This document shows positions 1-9,902 of a stretch of 64,000 nt of DNA, piece by piece. Under the pieces are notes generated by a model. It searched no databases and was not told the origin of the DNA. It saw nothing but the letters and a program-made list of their open reading frames with translations. The DNA lies in NCBI RefSeq assembly GCF_000359125.1, contig NZ_CAAF010000014.1:1-64000 (forward strand), given 5' to 3'. Position 1 is the stretch's first letter, and each line of letters opens with the position of its first letter. The stretch is from Mesorhizobium sp. STM 4661 (GTDB taxonomy: Bacteria > Pseudomonadota > Alphaproteobacteria > Rhizobiales > Rhizobiaceae). Both the position numbers and the translations under genes were made by a program.

Positions 1-68
1 TGTTCCAGCTTGGCACCAACAGCGATCCGGCCAGCACCCCTCAACCGTCTCGGCGCTGCGCGCCGATC

Positions 69-96
69 CACCTTCTCCCACAAGGGGAGAAGGCAA
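69..96. repeat. Short palindromic repeat (CTTCTCCC/GGGAGAAG type)
   Basis: A run with complementary arms, TTCTCCC and GGGAGAAGG, separated by a short spacer. A related copy lies at 53969-53996. It sits upstream of the first gene, and the rest of positions 1-141 shows no gene. It resembles the small hairpin repeats common between rhizobial genes. Confidence 0.55.
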
Positions 97-147
97 GACA
101 GGGCGTCGTCGCCCGCTATTCAATAATCAAGAACTTGGGAGGTGGCA

Positions 148-1239
148 TTGGCGGACAAGGTAAAAGTGCTGGTGGTTGGGCTCGGCAATATGGGCGCGTC
201 GCATGCCAGCGCGTATCATAGGCTGGACGGTTTCGAGATCGTCGGCATCATGAGCCGCTCGATCAAGAGCAACAAGAAGATCCCGGCCGAACTTTCAGGC
301 TATCCGCTCTACGAGGATTTCGACCTGGCGCTGAAGGAGACGAAGCCCGATGCCGTCTCCATCAACAGCTGGCCCAATACGCACGCCGAATACGCGCTGA
401 AGGCAATCGCCGCCAATTGTCATGTGTTCATGGAAAAGCCGCTCGCCACCAATATCGAGGATGCCGAAAAAGTGGTCGCCGCGGCGCGGGCGAAGAACCG
501 CAAGCTGGTGCTCGGCTACATCCTGCGTGTGCACCCTTCCTGGATCAAGTTCATCGAGGTCGGCAAGACGCTCGGCAAGCCGCTGGTGATGCGGCTCAAC
601 CTCAATCAGCAGAGCAGCGGCAGCGCCTGGCACTGGCACAAGAACCTGATCGATTCGCTGATTCCGATCGTCGATTGCGGCGTGCACTATGTCGATGTCA
701 TGTGCCAGCTCACCGGCGCCAAGCCGGTGCGGGTGCACGGCATCGGCGCCAAATTGTGGGCGGAAGCCGACAAGCAGAATTACGGCCACCTGCATGTCAC
801 CTTCGACGACGGTTCGGTCGGCTGGTACGAAGCGGGCTGGGGCCCGATGATGAGCGAGACGGCCTATTTCGTGAAGGATGTGGTCGGCCCCAAGGGTGCG
901 GTCTCGATCGTCGCCGGCCAGACGGCAAGCAGCGCTGCCGACACCGCCGAAGTCTCGAACTCCGCCGATATCGACCGTCACACCAAGACCGATGCGCTGA
1001 AGATCCACTATGCCCAGGTCGATGGCGACAAGAATTTCAGCAAGCCCGACGAGATCGTCAGCATGGAGGACGAGCCCGGCCATCAGGAGCTCTGCGACCG
1101 CGAGCAGGCGTTCTTCCTGCGCGCCATTCGCGAGGATCTCGACCTCGCCGAGCAGATGGATGCCGCGGTCAACAGCCTGCGTATCGTGCTCGCCGCCGAG
1201 CAGAGTATCGAGCTGGGGCGGACCGTCGAGCTGGCGTGA
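148..1239 (+). CDS. Gfo/Idh/MocA family NAD(P)-dependent oxidoreductase
   Basis: Predicted cytoplasmic dehydrogenase of about 363 residues acting on a sugar, inositol or related polyol. The N-terminus has a Rossmann dinucleotide site (VVGLGNMGASH). The family's EKP signature appears in HVFMEKPLA, and a C-terminal alpha/beta domain carries a conserved histidine in GVHYVDV. The start is debatable: a GTG at 142 is in frame, but GGGAGG at 137-142 is placed better for the TTG at 148, which I chose. It is transcribed away from the sugar-transport operon and separated from it by a repeat-rich gap, so a shared role in the same sugar pathway is only inferred. The exact substrate cannot be read from sequence. 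Confidence 0.85.
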   Translation: MADKVKVLVVGLGNMGASHASAYHRLDGFEIVGIMSRSIKSNKKIPAELSGYPLYEDFDLALKETKPDAVSINSWPNTHAEYALKAIAANCHVFMEKPLATNIEDAEKVVAAARAKNRKLVLGYILRVHPSWIKFIEVGKTLGKPLVMRLNLNQQSSGSAWHWHKNLIDSLIPIVDCGVHYVDVMCQLTGAKPVRVHGIGAKLWAEADKQNYGHLHVTFDDGSVGWYEAGWGPMMSETAYFVKDVVGPKGAVSIVAGQTASSAADTAEVSNSADIDRHTKTDALKIHYAQVDGDKNFSKPDEIVSMEDEPGHQELCDREQAFFLRAIREDLDLAEQMDAAVNSLRIVLAAEQSIELGRTVELA

Positions 1240-1340
1240 GGCCGTGAAGGATCGCAGACTGAAGGTGAGCGCTGACTGCTTCAGCGCGGCCTGCCGGCAT
1301 CTTCACCTCAAGCAGCTGGAGCGGGCGCCGTCGGTTAAGC

Positions 1341-1530
1341 TGCCGATCTCCCCCCTTGCGGGGGAGATGCCCGGCAGGGCAGAGGGGGTTCTGTCCCTCC
1401 GACTTGCCAGGCAATCGGCACCATCTCGTCAGGCCAATGCCGGTTTGGGATGGGTTAAGTCGAAAGGCGGCGATCCTTCCCACCCCCCTCTGTCCTGCCG
1501 GACATCTCCCCCGCAAGGGGGGAGATCGGC
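1341..1530. repeat. Paired inverted intergenic element
   Basis: Two copies of a C-rich element (CTCCCCC...GGGGGAGATG followed by CCGGCAGGRCAGAGGGGG) face each other at 1341-1390 and 1483-1530. Each copy forms its own hairpin and the pair can form a larger one. The same family recurs at 54348-54513 and 61242-61410. It fills most of the 329-base gap 1240-1568, which otherwise shows no gene. It lies between convergent genes, so it could act as a bidirectional transcription stop; that is inference. Confidence 0.8.
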
Positions 1531-1568
1531 TGTCCGTTCTACTTTCGCCAACCTTCTAGTTTCAGCCC

Positions 1569-3605
1569 CTACCGCGCGGGCGGCAGGTCCGAACCACCAT
1601 CCAGCCAGGCCAGATCGTCCGGCGACAGCGCGATGTCGAGCGCTTGCAGGCTGTCGTCCAGTTCGCCGAGCGTGCGCGGGCCGATCAGCGGCGTGGATGG
1701 AAACGGCTGGGCCAGGACATAGGCGAGCGCGACATGGATCGGGGCCTTGCCCAGCCTGTCGGCGAGTTCGATCGCCCGGTCGCGGCGCCCGAAATTCTTC
1801 TCCGAGTACCAGACCCGCACCAGTTCCTCATTGTCCAGCCTGTCGCGCCCGGCGCGCTCGGTGAAGAAGCCCCGCCCCTGGCTCGACCAGGCGAAATTCG
1901 GCATCTGCCGGGTGGTCAGCCACGCCTTCCAGTCGTCGCTGGAGGCGGTGACGCAGCCGGCCCAGATCGGCTCCAGCATTTCGGCCAGCGAAAAATTGTT
2001 GGAGAGCACGCCGGGCTTCTGCTTGCCGGCCCGCTCGGCATAGGCGATGGCCTCGTCCATGCGCGCCATCGTCCAGTTGGAGCCGCCGAACGGCCCGCGG
2101 ATGCGGCCTGCCCTGGCCTCCTGGTCCATGGCGTCGACGAATTCGCCAACCGGCACATCCGGATTGTCGCGGTGCATGAAATAGATATCGACATGATCGG
2201 TCTGCAGCCGGTCGAGCGACTGGCCGAGCTGCTTGGCGATGACATCGGGATAGCAGAGCGGCGAATGCGCGCCCTTGGCGATGACGATCGATTGCTCGCG
2301 CACGCCGCGATTCCTCAGCCATTGGCCAAGCAACGCCTCGGTATAGCCGGCGCCGTAGACATAGCCGGTGTCGAACAGATTGCCGCCGGCCTCGAAAAAG
2401 GCATCGAGCAGGATCGAGCCCGAAGAGAAAGTGCGGAAATCCTCGAAGCCGAGCGCCAGACACGAAGCCGGTCGCGGCAGACCCGGAATCTGGCGTTTCG
2501 GGATGGTGGCGCCGTCGGTGCGCAACCGACGGCCGGAAATCGTGTTGAGGCGTTTTGCCGGCTTTTCGATTTCATATTCGAGGCCGACAGCAGCGCGCCA
2601 TCTGTCGAGCACACGCAGAGTGCCGAGACTGTCGTCCCAGCCCATGCCCGGCCAGGCAAATTCCCGGCGGCCGGCAAGGATCGCCTCGCCGGCGGCGTCG
2701 ACCTCGAAGGAATAGAGATGACGCGTTTCGTTGACGCTGATGGTTTCGCGCGTGCCGTCGGATCGGATCAGGTCGATCCGGCCCAGACCAACATCGCGAT
2801 CGCCGCCGGCGAACCAGAAATCCGGCACCGCGATGTTGCCCTTGGTGCCGAGGATGCGGAGGACGTTTTCCTGATCGAGCGAGATGCTGCAGGACACCTC
2901 GGCGACGATGCCGCCGGGGAAATGCAGCAGCGCCGAGGCCCATTCGTCGACCCCGGACTGGCCGAGATGCGCGGCACCAACCACTCGGTCCGGCTCGGCG
3001 AAAGGCATTCCCGCTGCTGCCCCGGCAATCAGCCGCGCCATCGAGACGGGATAGCCGCCGACATCCAGTATGCCGCCGCCGGCGAGATCGTTGGCAAAGA
3101 GCCGGTGCTCCGGCATGAAGCCGGGCATGGCGAAGCCGAAGCTCGACTTGATCATCCTGATCTCGCCGATGGCGCCCGACCTGACCAGCTCGACCAGCTT
3201 CAACGTCTGCGGATGCAGCCGGTACATGAAGGCCTCGCCGAGGAAGGTGCCGGCCTTGCGCGCCGCATGGATCATCGCGTCGGCCTCGAAGGCGGTCAGC
3301 GCAATCGGCTTTTCACACAGCACATGTTTGCCGGCTTCGGCCGCCTTGATCGCCCATTCGGCGTGGCCGGGATGCGGTATCGAAATATAGATCGCATCGA
3401 CATCCGGGTCCTTGAGCAACGCCTCATAGCCATCGAGTATGCGGGCACCGGGAAAGCTCTCGGTGAGGCCCGACTTGCCCGGGTTGCGGGCACCAAGGGC
3501 TACCAGCGTGCCGGTGCGCGACTGTGCGACCCCGCCGGCAAAGGACTTGGCAATGCCGCCGGGCCCGAGAATGCCCCAGCGAAGTTTTTCCGGTCTGGAA
3601 TTCAT
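1569..3605 (-). CDS. Fusion: Gfo/Idh/MocA oxidoreductase + aldo/keto reductase
   Basis: A 678-residue protein joining two redox enzymes. Residues about 8-340 are a Gfo/Idh/MocA dehydrogenase, with Rossmann loop WGILGPGGIAKSF and the EKP signature at residues 98-100. Residues about 365-678 are an aldo/keto reductase, with FDTGYVYGAG supplying the Asp and Tyr, IAKGA the Lys and YFMHRDN the His of the AKR tetrad. I chose the ATG at 3605 because GGAGA at 3612-3616 is ideally spaced; the ATG 30 bases upstream has no such site. It is the last gene of the sugar ABC operon, 57 bases after the ATPase gene. Two consecutive redox steps on the imported sugar, such as oxidation and reduction at different carbons, is a reasonable inference. 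Confidence 0.88.
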   Translation of the reverse strand: MNSRPEKLRWGILGPGGIAKSFAGGVAQSRTGTLVALGARNPGKSGLTESFPGARILDGYEALLKDPDVDAIYISIPHPGHAEWAIKAAEAGKHVLCEKPIALTAFEADAMIHAARKAGTFLGEAFMYRLHPQTLKLVELVRSGAIGEIRMIKSSFGFAMPGFMPEHRLFANDLAGGGILDVGGYPVSMARLIAGAAAGMPFAEPDRVVGAAHLGQSGVDEWASALLHFPGGIVAEVSCSISLDQENVLRILGTKGNIAVPDFWFAGGDRDVGLGRIDLIRSDGTRETISVNETRHLYSFEVDAAGEAILAGRREFAWPGMGWDDSLGTLRVLDRWRAAVGLEYEIEKPAKRLNTISGRRLRTDGATIPKRQIPGLPRPASCLALGFEDFRTFSSGSILLDAFFEAGGNLFDTGYVYGAGYTEALLGQWLRNRGVREQSIVIAKGAHSPLCYPDVIAKQLGQSLDRLQTDHVDIYFMHRDNPDVPVGEFVDAMDQEARAGRIRGPFGGSNWTMARMDEAIAYAERAGKQKPGVLSNNFSLAEMLEPIWAGCVTASSDDWKAWLTTRQMPNFAWSSQGRGFFTERAGRDRLDNEELVRVWYSEKNFGRRDRAIELADRLGKAPIHVALAYVLAQPFPSTPLIGPRTLGELDDSLQALDIALSPDDLAWLDGGSDLPPAR

Positions 3606-3662
3606 GTCATATCTCCAAGGGTAGCCGCGATGCATTGCGATCGGGCCAAGAAAATCTGCCGC

Positions 3663-4748
<1,086 letters not shown>

Positions 4749-4757
4749 TGCCGATCC

Positions 4758-5594
4758 CTATTTCACGGCGCCGGCGGCGATGCCGGCGATGAAATGACGC
4801 TGCAAGAGCACGAAGACGACGAGCATCGGCACCGTCAGCATCACGGCACCGGCCATGATGCCGCCCCACGACACTTTGGTCAGGCCGATCAGCGTGCCGA
4901 GCGCCACGGGAGCCGTCATCGCACCGGGCTGGCTGTTGATCAGCAGCGGCCAGAGGTAGTTGTTCCAGGAAGCCAGGAACAGGATGATGGCGAGCGCGGC
5001 GAGCATCGGCCGCGCCAGCGGCAGCGCGACGAAGAGGAAGATGCGCCATTCCTTCACGCCTTCGACGCGGGCGGCATCGAACAGCTCATGCGGCATCATC
5101 GAGAAGGCCTGCCGCATGAACAGCACGCCCAGCGAATTGAACAGCGGCGGCACGATCAGCGCCACCCAGGTGTTGGCGAGCTGGAAGTCGCGCGCCACCA
5201 TGATGAATTGCGGGATCAGCACGACCGCATAGGGCAGCGTGATGGTGCCGAGGATGATGGCGACGACCATGCCCTTGCCGAAGAACTGATAGCGCGCCAG
5301 CGCCCAGCCGGCCATCGAGGTGAGCAGCACGGACAGGAAGGTGTAGGTCACCGCCACCGACACCGAGATGCCGATGGCGCCGACGAAATTGGTGCCGCGC
5401 TGCAGATTGTCGAAATTGTCGAGGAAACCGCCATGCGGCAGAAGCTCGATGCCGGGGCTGAAGATGCCATTGTCGGGCATGGTCGAAAACACCACCATCA
5501 TCCACAGCGGAAACAGCCAGATCAGCGCCAGCGGCGTCAGGAACAGATGCAGCGCGATGCTGCGTGCGAGCCTGGCCTGGGACAGCGAGCTCAT
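4758..5594 (-). CDS. Carbohydrate ABC transporter permease (MalG/UgpE type)
   Basis: Inner-membrane permease of about 278 residues with six predicted hydrophobic segments. The EAA-type loop that docks the ATPase is visible (ELFDAARVEGVKEWRIFLFVALPLARP region). The start is set at the ATG at 5594, which overlaps the stop codon of the upstream permease by four bases (ATGA) with GAGGGA a few bases before it. The longer in-frame start at 5615 lies inside the upstream gene. It pairs with the 5591-6451 permease as the transmembrane channel of the operon's importer. Confidence 0.92.
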   Translation of the reverse strand: MSSLSQARLARSIALHLFLTPLALIWLFPLWMMVVFSTMPDNGIFSPGIELLPHGGFLDNFDNLQRGTNFVGAIGISVSVAVTYTFLSVLLTSMAGWALARYQFFGKGMVVAIILGTITLPYAVVLIPQFIMVARDFQLANTWVALIVPPLFNSLGVLFMRQAFSMMPHELFDAARVEGVKEWRIFLFVALPLARPMLAALAIILFLASWNNYLWPLLINSQPGAMTAPVALGTLIGLTKVSWGGIMAGAVMLTVPMLVVFVLLQRHFIAGIAAGAVK

Positions 5595-6451
5595 TTCGGG
5601 TCCCTCGTCAGCCATAGCTGAACCAGCGTGATGGCGATCGCCAGCCCGGCCATGGTGTAGGCAATGGCCGAGGCGTAGCCGAAATTGAGCGACCGGAAAC
5701 CCTGGCGGTAGAGCAGCAGGCCGAGCGTTTCGGTGCCGCCGCCCGGTCCGCCGCGTTCGGTGATCAGGAAGGGCTCGGTGAAGAGCTGCATGGTGCCGAT
5801 GATCGACAGCACCGCGCAGAAGACGATGACCGGCTTGAGCAGCGGCAGGGTGATGTAGAAGAACTGCTTCACCTTGCTGACGCGGTCGAGCGTCGCCGCC
5901 TCATAGACATCATCGGGGATCGACTGCAGGCCGGCGAGCAGGATGATGGCGTTGTAGCCGGCCCAGCGCCAGGTCACCGCGATCATGATGACAGCCATCG
6001 CCGGGGTGACGTTGGAAAACCAGTCGATCTTGGGCAAGCCGACACTGTTCAAGAGCTTGTTGACGATGCCGAAATCGAGGTTGAACATCAGCCTGAACAC
6101 CGCCGAATAGGCGACCTCGCCGACCACGACGGGCGCGAAGAAGGCAAAGCGGTAGAGGCCGCGGGCCTTGAGCAGCGGCGAGTTCAACAGCACCGCCATG
6201 ACGATCGCCAGCGAGATCATCACCGGCACCTGGATGACGAGGATGAGCAGCGTGTTCTCCAGCGCATTGAAGAAGGCGGGGTCGCCGATCAGGCGGCCCC
6301 AGTTGAAGGTGGGCGCGAACCGCCACGGCACGGTGCGTGTCGCCTGGAAGGAGATCAGGAAGGACGAGATGATCGGCCATACCCAGAAGATCGAGAAGAT
6401 CAGGAGATAGGGCGCGAGGAAGCGGTAGGCCGTGGCATTCTGAGTGCGCAT
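5591..6451 (-). CDS. Carbohydrate ABC transporter permease (MalF/UgpA type)
   Basis: Inner-membrane permease of 286 residues with about six membrane segments, the first at residues 12-35 (YLLIFSIFWVWPIISSFLI). The coupling loop is seen around DDVYEAATLDRVSKVKQFF, the EAA motif of binding-protein-dependent permeases. It follows the solute-binding-protein gene after a 300-base gap full of inverted repeats, and its stop overlaps the start of the next permease by four bases, so the two are probably translationally coupled. Confidence 0.92.
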   Translation of the reverse strand: MRTQNATAYRFLAPYLLIFSIFWVWPIISSFLISFQATRTVPWRFAPTFNWGRLIGDPAFFNALENTLLILVIQVPVMISLAIVMAVLLNSPLLKARGLYRFAFFAPVVVGEVAYSAVFRLMFNLDFGIVNKLLNSVGLPKIDWFSNVTPAMAVIMIAVTWRWAGYNAIILLAGLQSIPDDVYEAATLDRVSKVKQFFYITLPLLKPVIVFCAVLSIIGTMQLFTEPFLITERGGPGGGTETLGLLLYRQGFRSLNFGYASAIAYTMAGLAIAITLVQLWLTRDPK

Positions 6452-6510
6452 TGTTACCTCCTTCCGTTCTGTGTCACGCCCGCTGGGGAATCAATTGTCG
6501 AGACCGGCGC

Positions 6511-6724
6511 CGCCCCTCATCACCCTGCCCGTCCTCCGCAGCAGCTGCGCTGCAGCTGCGGAGGGTGGACCGGGCACTTCTCCCCGTATAGTGACGGGGA
6601 GAAGGGGCTGGCCGCAGCCTTGGCAGCCTTTTTGCAACGCCGGTGACTGGCGAAACCGTTGATGACAGCGCCCCTCTCCCCGTCACTATACGGGGAGAGG
6701 ATGCCGGCAGGCAGGTGAGGGGCG
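6511..6724. repeat. Composite inverted-repeat element inside the sugar ABC operon
   Basis: This fills most of the 300-base gap between the solute-binding protein and the first permease. It contains two inverted copies of a CTCCCCGTATAGTGACGGGGAG-like hairpin (near 6578-6605 and 6672-6700), flanked by inverted CGCCCCTCA/TGAGGGGCG ends and an inner palindrome around GCAGCTGCGCTGCAGCTGC at 6540-6558. Strong hairpins behind the first gene of a binding-protein operon commonly stabilise the 5' mRNA or cut read-through, giving excess binding protein over permease. That role is inferred. No gene is visible here. Confidence 0.7.
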
Positions 6725-6751
6725 GCGTCAACGTTTATCCAGCTCGCCAGC

Positions 6752-8023
6752 CTACTCCATGATCGGCAGGCCGGTCGCCGAGGCGATCTGGCTGGCGGCA
6801 TCGTCGAGCGCCGCCTTGGCGTCGGGATAGCCGCCGCCGAGGTATTTGGTCTGCACCGCGCGCATGATGATCTCGGCGTCGCTCTGGAACGGCGTGCCGC
6901 GGCTGGGGACGACCTTGGGCAGAGTGGCGAGAATGTCTTTCCACACCGCCTGGCCGCCCCAGTAGGGCAGGCCCTCGGAAACATAGGGATCGTCGAGCGC
7001 GGAGATCAGCGAGGGCACCAGGCCGAAACCTTTCAGCATGGCTATCTGGCCTTCATTGGTCTCCAGCGTGTATTTCAGATAGGCGTAGGCGGCCTCCTTG
7101 TTCTTCGACGCCGAGGTGATGGCGAGCGAAGAGCCGCCGAGATTGGCGGCGCGGGGACCGTCGGCGGTCAGGCTCGGCATCGGATAGACGCCCCATTTGC
7201 CGTTTTCGCCGGCCGATTCGGTGCGAATGGTGCCCTCATACCAGCCGCCATAGACCTGGGTGGCGACGGTGCCGGCGGTGTTGTTGGTGATCTTGGTGCT
7301 CCAGTCGGCCGAGGTGATGATACCGGCGTCCTTCATCTCCTTGATCTTGGTCAGCGTATCGACGCATTTGGGCTGATTGACCGTGATCGACTGGCCGTCG
7401 GCGGCGAAATAGGCGCAGCCCTGTTCGTTGGAGATCATGCGGAAGAATTCGGTGTCGCCGTTGAAATCGGCGTTGGTCATGGTCACTCCCGGATTGGCGG
7501 CCTGGATCTTCTTGCCGGCGGCGATGAAATCGTCCCAGGTCTTGATCGAGGCGGGATCGACGCCGGCCTTCTCGTAGAAGTCGCGGCGGTAGAAGGCGGC
7601 GACCGGACCCGAATCCCACGGCATGGCATAGGCCTTGTCGCCGACTTCGAGCTCGGTGCGCTTGAAATCCGGGAATTTCGCCTGGTCTTGCGCCGTGTAG
7701 CCGAGCGTGTGCAGGTCGACGAAGCAGTCGGGGAACTGGCTCCAGTAGTTCTCGGCCTCGCCGTTTTCGATCGAGATGATGTCGGGCAGGCCGACGCCGC
7801 CGGCGGCGCAGCCGGCGATCGACTTGTCATAGGTTGGCTGGTTGCCGAGATCCTGGACCGTGACCTTGATGTCGGGGAATTGCTTGTTGAAGCCTTCGAC
7901 GGTGGCCTTCAGCGACGAAGCGGCGATGTTCCAGCTCCAGATCGTGATTTCGCCGGACTGCGCAAGGGCCGGGCCGGAGCCCAGGGCAAGCACGAGCGCG
8001 GCGCAGGTCAGTGTGGTGCGCAT
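6752..8023 (-). CDS. Extracellular sugar-binding protein (ABC solute-binding family 1)
   Basis: Periplasmic binding protein of 423 residues. It starts with a clear Sec signal peptide (MRTTLTCAALVLALGSGPA, cleavage after about residue 22 at ALA-QS). The mature part begins with a beta strand typical of the family (EITIWSWNIAA). The composition and length match the SBP_bac_1 family that captures oligosaccharides, sugars or polyols. GGGAGG lies 7 bases before the ATG. It is the first gene of the importer operon and is divergent from the AraC regulator. The ligand is unknown. Confidence 0.93.
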   Translation of the reverse strand: MRTTLTCAALVLALGSGPALAQSGEITIWSWNIAASSLKATVEGFNKQFPDIKVTVQDLGNQPTYDKSIAGCAAGGVGLPDIISIENGEAENYWSQFPDCFVDLHTLGYTAQDQAKFPDFKRTELEVGDKAYAMPWDSGPVAAFYRRDFYEKAGVDPASIKTWDDFIAAGKKIQAANPGVTMTNADFNGDTEFFRMISNEQGCAYFAADGQSITVNQPKCVDTLTKIKEMKDAGIITSADWSTKITNNTAGTVATQVYGGWYEGTIRTESAGENGKWGVYPMPSLTADGPRAANLGGSSLAITSASKNKEAAYAYLKYTLETNEGQIAMLKGFGLVPSLISALDDPYVSEGLPYWGGQAVWKDILATLPKVVPSRGTPFQSDAEIIMRAVQTKYLGGGYPDAKAALDDAASQIASATGLPIME

Positions 8024-8108
8024 TGAAATCCTCCCATTTCATTTGCTCTCTCACTGTGAGCGTGGCTAGACTATGCAGTGGGCAGGGCCTGTCGCCGTCA
8101 AAGGGAAT
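8024..8108. promoter_or_regulatory. Divergent promoter region of the sugar ABC operon and its AraC regulator
   Basis: This short AT-richer interval separates the start of the solute-binding protein from the most likely start of the AraC-type regulator. By position it must hold the operon promoter and probably the regulator's operator. I do not see a half-site pair I could defend, so no specific operator is claimed. Confidence 0.4.
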
Positions 8109-8996
8109 ATGAAATTGGCGGAAAGTAAGATGCCGGAGCGGCCGTTTTACCAGCCTGGCGCCAGCAGCGTGGAAGGCCTGCCGCTGCTGCTGCAGATGTT
8201 CCACACGCAACCGCTGGTGATGCTGAAGCCGCATTGGCATGCCCAGGTCGAGGTGAACTTCATTGTCCGCGGCACTGTCCACTACCGCATGAACGATCAC
8301 GAGATCGCGCTTTCGGCCGGCGAGATGTGCCTGTTCTGGGGCGGCCTGCCGCACCAGATGGACGATCTCAGCGACGATGCCGTCTATGCCGGCGCGCATC
8401 TGCCGCTGGTGCATTTCTTCCGGCTGCATCTGCCCGCCGATATCAGGCACAGGCTGATGACGGGTGCTGCGCTGGTGACATCAGCCACCGACCGCTCCGA
8501 CAATGATAGTTTCGAGCGCTGGAACCGCTATGCCCGCTCGGGCGATCCGGCCAGGGCCGAGCACGCCGTGAACGAGCTTCTGCTGCGGCTGGAGCGGGTG
8601 CGGTTCGAGCCTTACCGGCTGGTGCCCGAAACACCGACGGGTCAGGAAACGGGCAACCCCTTCGATCAGCAGTCGTCGCGCAATGTCGGGCGCATGTGCG
8701 ACTTCATCGCCGAGAATTTTCTCTACGACATCGACTGCGTGACCATCGCTGCCGCCGCCGACATCCACCCCAAATACGCCATGAGCCTGTTCAAGAAATC
8801 GACCGGCATGACGCTCAACGAATATGTCAACCTGTTGCGGCTGAGCTACGCGCAGGCGCTTTTGATGCACCAGGACGCCAATGTGCTGCGCGTCGCCATG
8901 GAGAGCGGCTTCGGTTCGCTCAGCGCCTTCAACAAATCATTCCGCAAGCTCGCCGGCATGTCGCCGTCGGATTTTCGCAAAGCGGGCGTCAGGTAG
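8109..8996 (+). CDS. AraC family transcriptional regulator
   Basis: About 295 residues. The N-terminal half is a cupin-like ligand-binding domain (HWHAQVEVNFIVRG, then FWGGLPHQM). The C-terminal 100 residues contain two helix-turn-helix motifs of the AraC family: the first around VTIAAAADIHPKYAMSLFKK and the second around VLRVAMESGFGSLSAFNKSF. The start is uncertain among ATGs at 8073, 8109 and 8130. AAGGG at 8101-8105 supports 8109, and GGAAAG supports 8130. Divergent from the sugar ABC operon, it is the obvious candidate regulator of that operon, probably responding to the transported sugar (inference from position). Confidence 0.88.
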   Translation: MKLAESKMPERPFYQPGASSVEGLPLLLQMFHTQPLVMLKPHWHAQVEVNFIVRGTVHYRMNDHEIALSAGEMCLFWGGLPHQMDDLSDDAVYAGAHLPLVHFFRLHLPADIRHRLMTGAALVTSATDRSDNDSFERWNRYARSGDPARAEHAVNELLLRLERVRFEPYRLVPETPTGQETGNPFDQQSSRNVGRMCDFIAENFLYDIDCVTIAAAADIHPKYAMSLFKKSTGMTLNEYVNLLRLSYAQALLMHQDANVLRVAMESGFGSLSAFNKSFRKLAGMSPSDFRKAGVR

Positions 8997-9017
8997 TTCG
9001 CGATGCTGCGCCTTCGT

Positions 9018-9902
9018 TCAGGGACCGAATGTCACAAGCTCGGTGAACGTCAGATCGCCAGGCGAGGGTGGTTTGGGGCCTCTGAAATATTTCAACCCCT
9101 TGTTGGGGCGGTACCACCCGACCAGACCTGCAATCGGCTCCTTGGCGTCGACGAAGCAAAGCAGGATTCCGCTTCGCAAGAGAAAGCGCCCCATGGCACC
9201 GGCGCACCGGCTCAAATCCGCAAGAGAGCGGCAATAGACGATCTGATAGCATGGGATAAGACGGTGCACTATTCGACGCGGTATCAACACCAAGGGAAAC
9301 GCTGCTCCGTCGCAAATGCAAATCAATGACAGGCAGCCCAGCGCGGCGTGTTCCAGGAGTATGTATCTCTCGGCGTCGGGCAGCATCGCCAATTCCGCAA
9401 GATCGGGACGAACTTCAAGCACCCGACACGACCGCTGCACTGAATTCAAGGCCGGCAAGAAGGCAAATTGTCCGTTGGAAAAGGGGCGAAAGCCGAGCGC
9501 CCAGTTGGCTTTCAATGTCGCGGGTTTCGGCGAAATGTTCGTGTAGGTCACATCCCTTTGCCTGAGAATCGTTGTAACCAGCTTGGCGCCATAGGGACGG
9601 AATTCCGCGTCGACGGACCAGCTTGAAAGATTGCAGCGGATCTCGTCGCCTTCCGGCCTCCGGTAGCGGGTATAAAGGGTCAGCACAACGCCGACGATTC
9701 GACCAGCCTTTTCCAAAGCAAAGCCGTATCGTTGGAATTCGTCGACGGCAGGCCGCCGCGACAAACGGGTCAGCGCCTGTATCCAGTAACTCCGGTCACG
9801 CTCCGGAAAGCCCCTGCACAGGCAGTCGACCACTCCTTCCCAATCAGCTTCGCAAATTGGTCGACAGCGAAGATCGGGAGGGAGAGCGCCAAGGACGGCC
9901 AT
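9018..9902 (-). CDS. GNAT-like acyltransferase, function unknown
   Basis: About 294 residues, soluble, rich in Cys and Arg. The N-terminal half resembles a GNAT fold (CRPICEADWEGVVDCLCRGF, then a central strand region with EFRPYGAKLVTTILRQ in the acetyl-CoA loop position). The C-terminal half is less clear and may be a second degenerate GNAT unit. The ATG at 9902 is preferred because GGAG at 9909-9912 precedes it by six bases; a TTG at 9908 is also in frame. It converges with the AraC gene and lies at the left end of the glycosyltransferase cluster, so a glycan or lipid acyl transfer role is possible but unproven. Confidence 0.65.
   Translation of the reverse strand: MAVLGALPPDLRCRPICEADWEGVVDCLCRGFPERDRSYWIQALTRLSRRPAVDEFQRYGFALEKAGRIVGVVLTLYTRYRRPEGDEIRCNLSSWSVDAEFRPYGAKLVTTILRQRDVTYTNISPKPATLKANWALGFRPFSNGQFAFLPALNSVQRSCRVLEVRPDLAELAMLPDAERYILLEHAALGCLSLICICDGAAFPLVLIPRRIVHRLIPCYQIVYCRSLADLSRCAGAMGRFLLRSGILLCFVDAKEPIAGLVGWYRPNKGLKYFRGPKPPSPGDLTFTELVTFGP

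Noticed and set aside
1341..1530. Repeated hairpins considered as a CRISPR array
   Set aside because: Only two inverted copies, no regular spacers and no cas genes.
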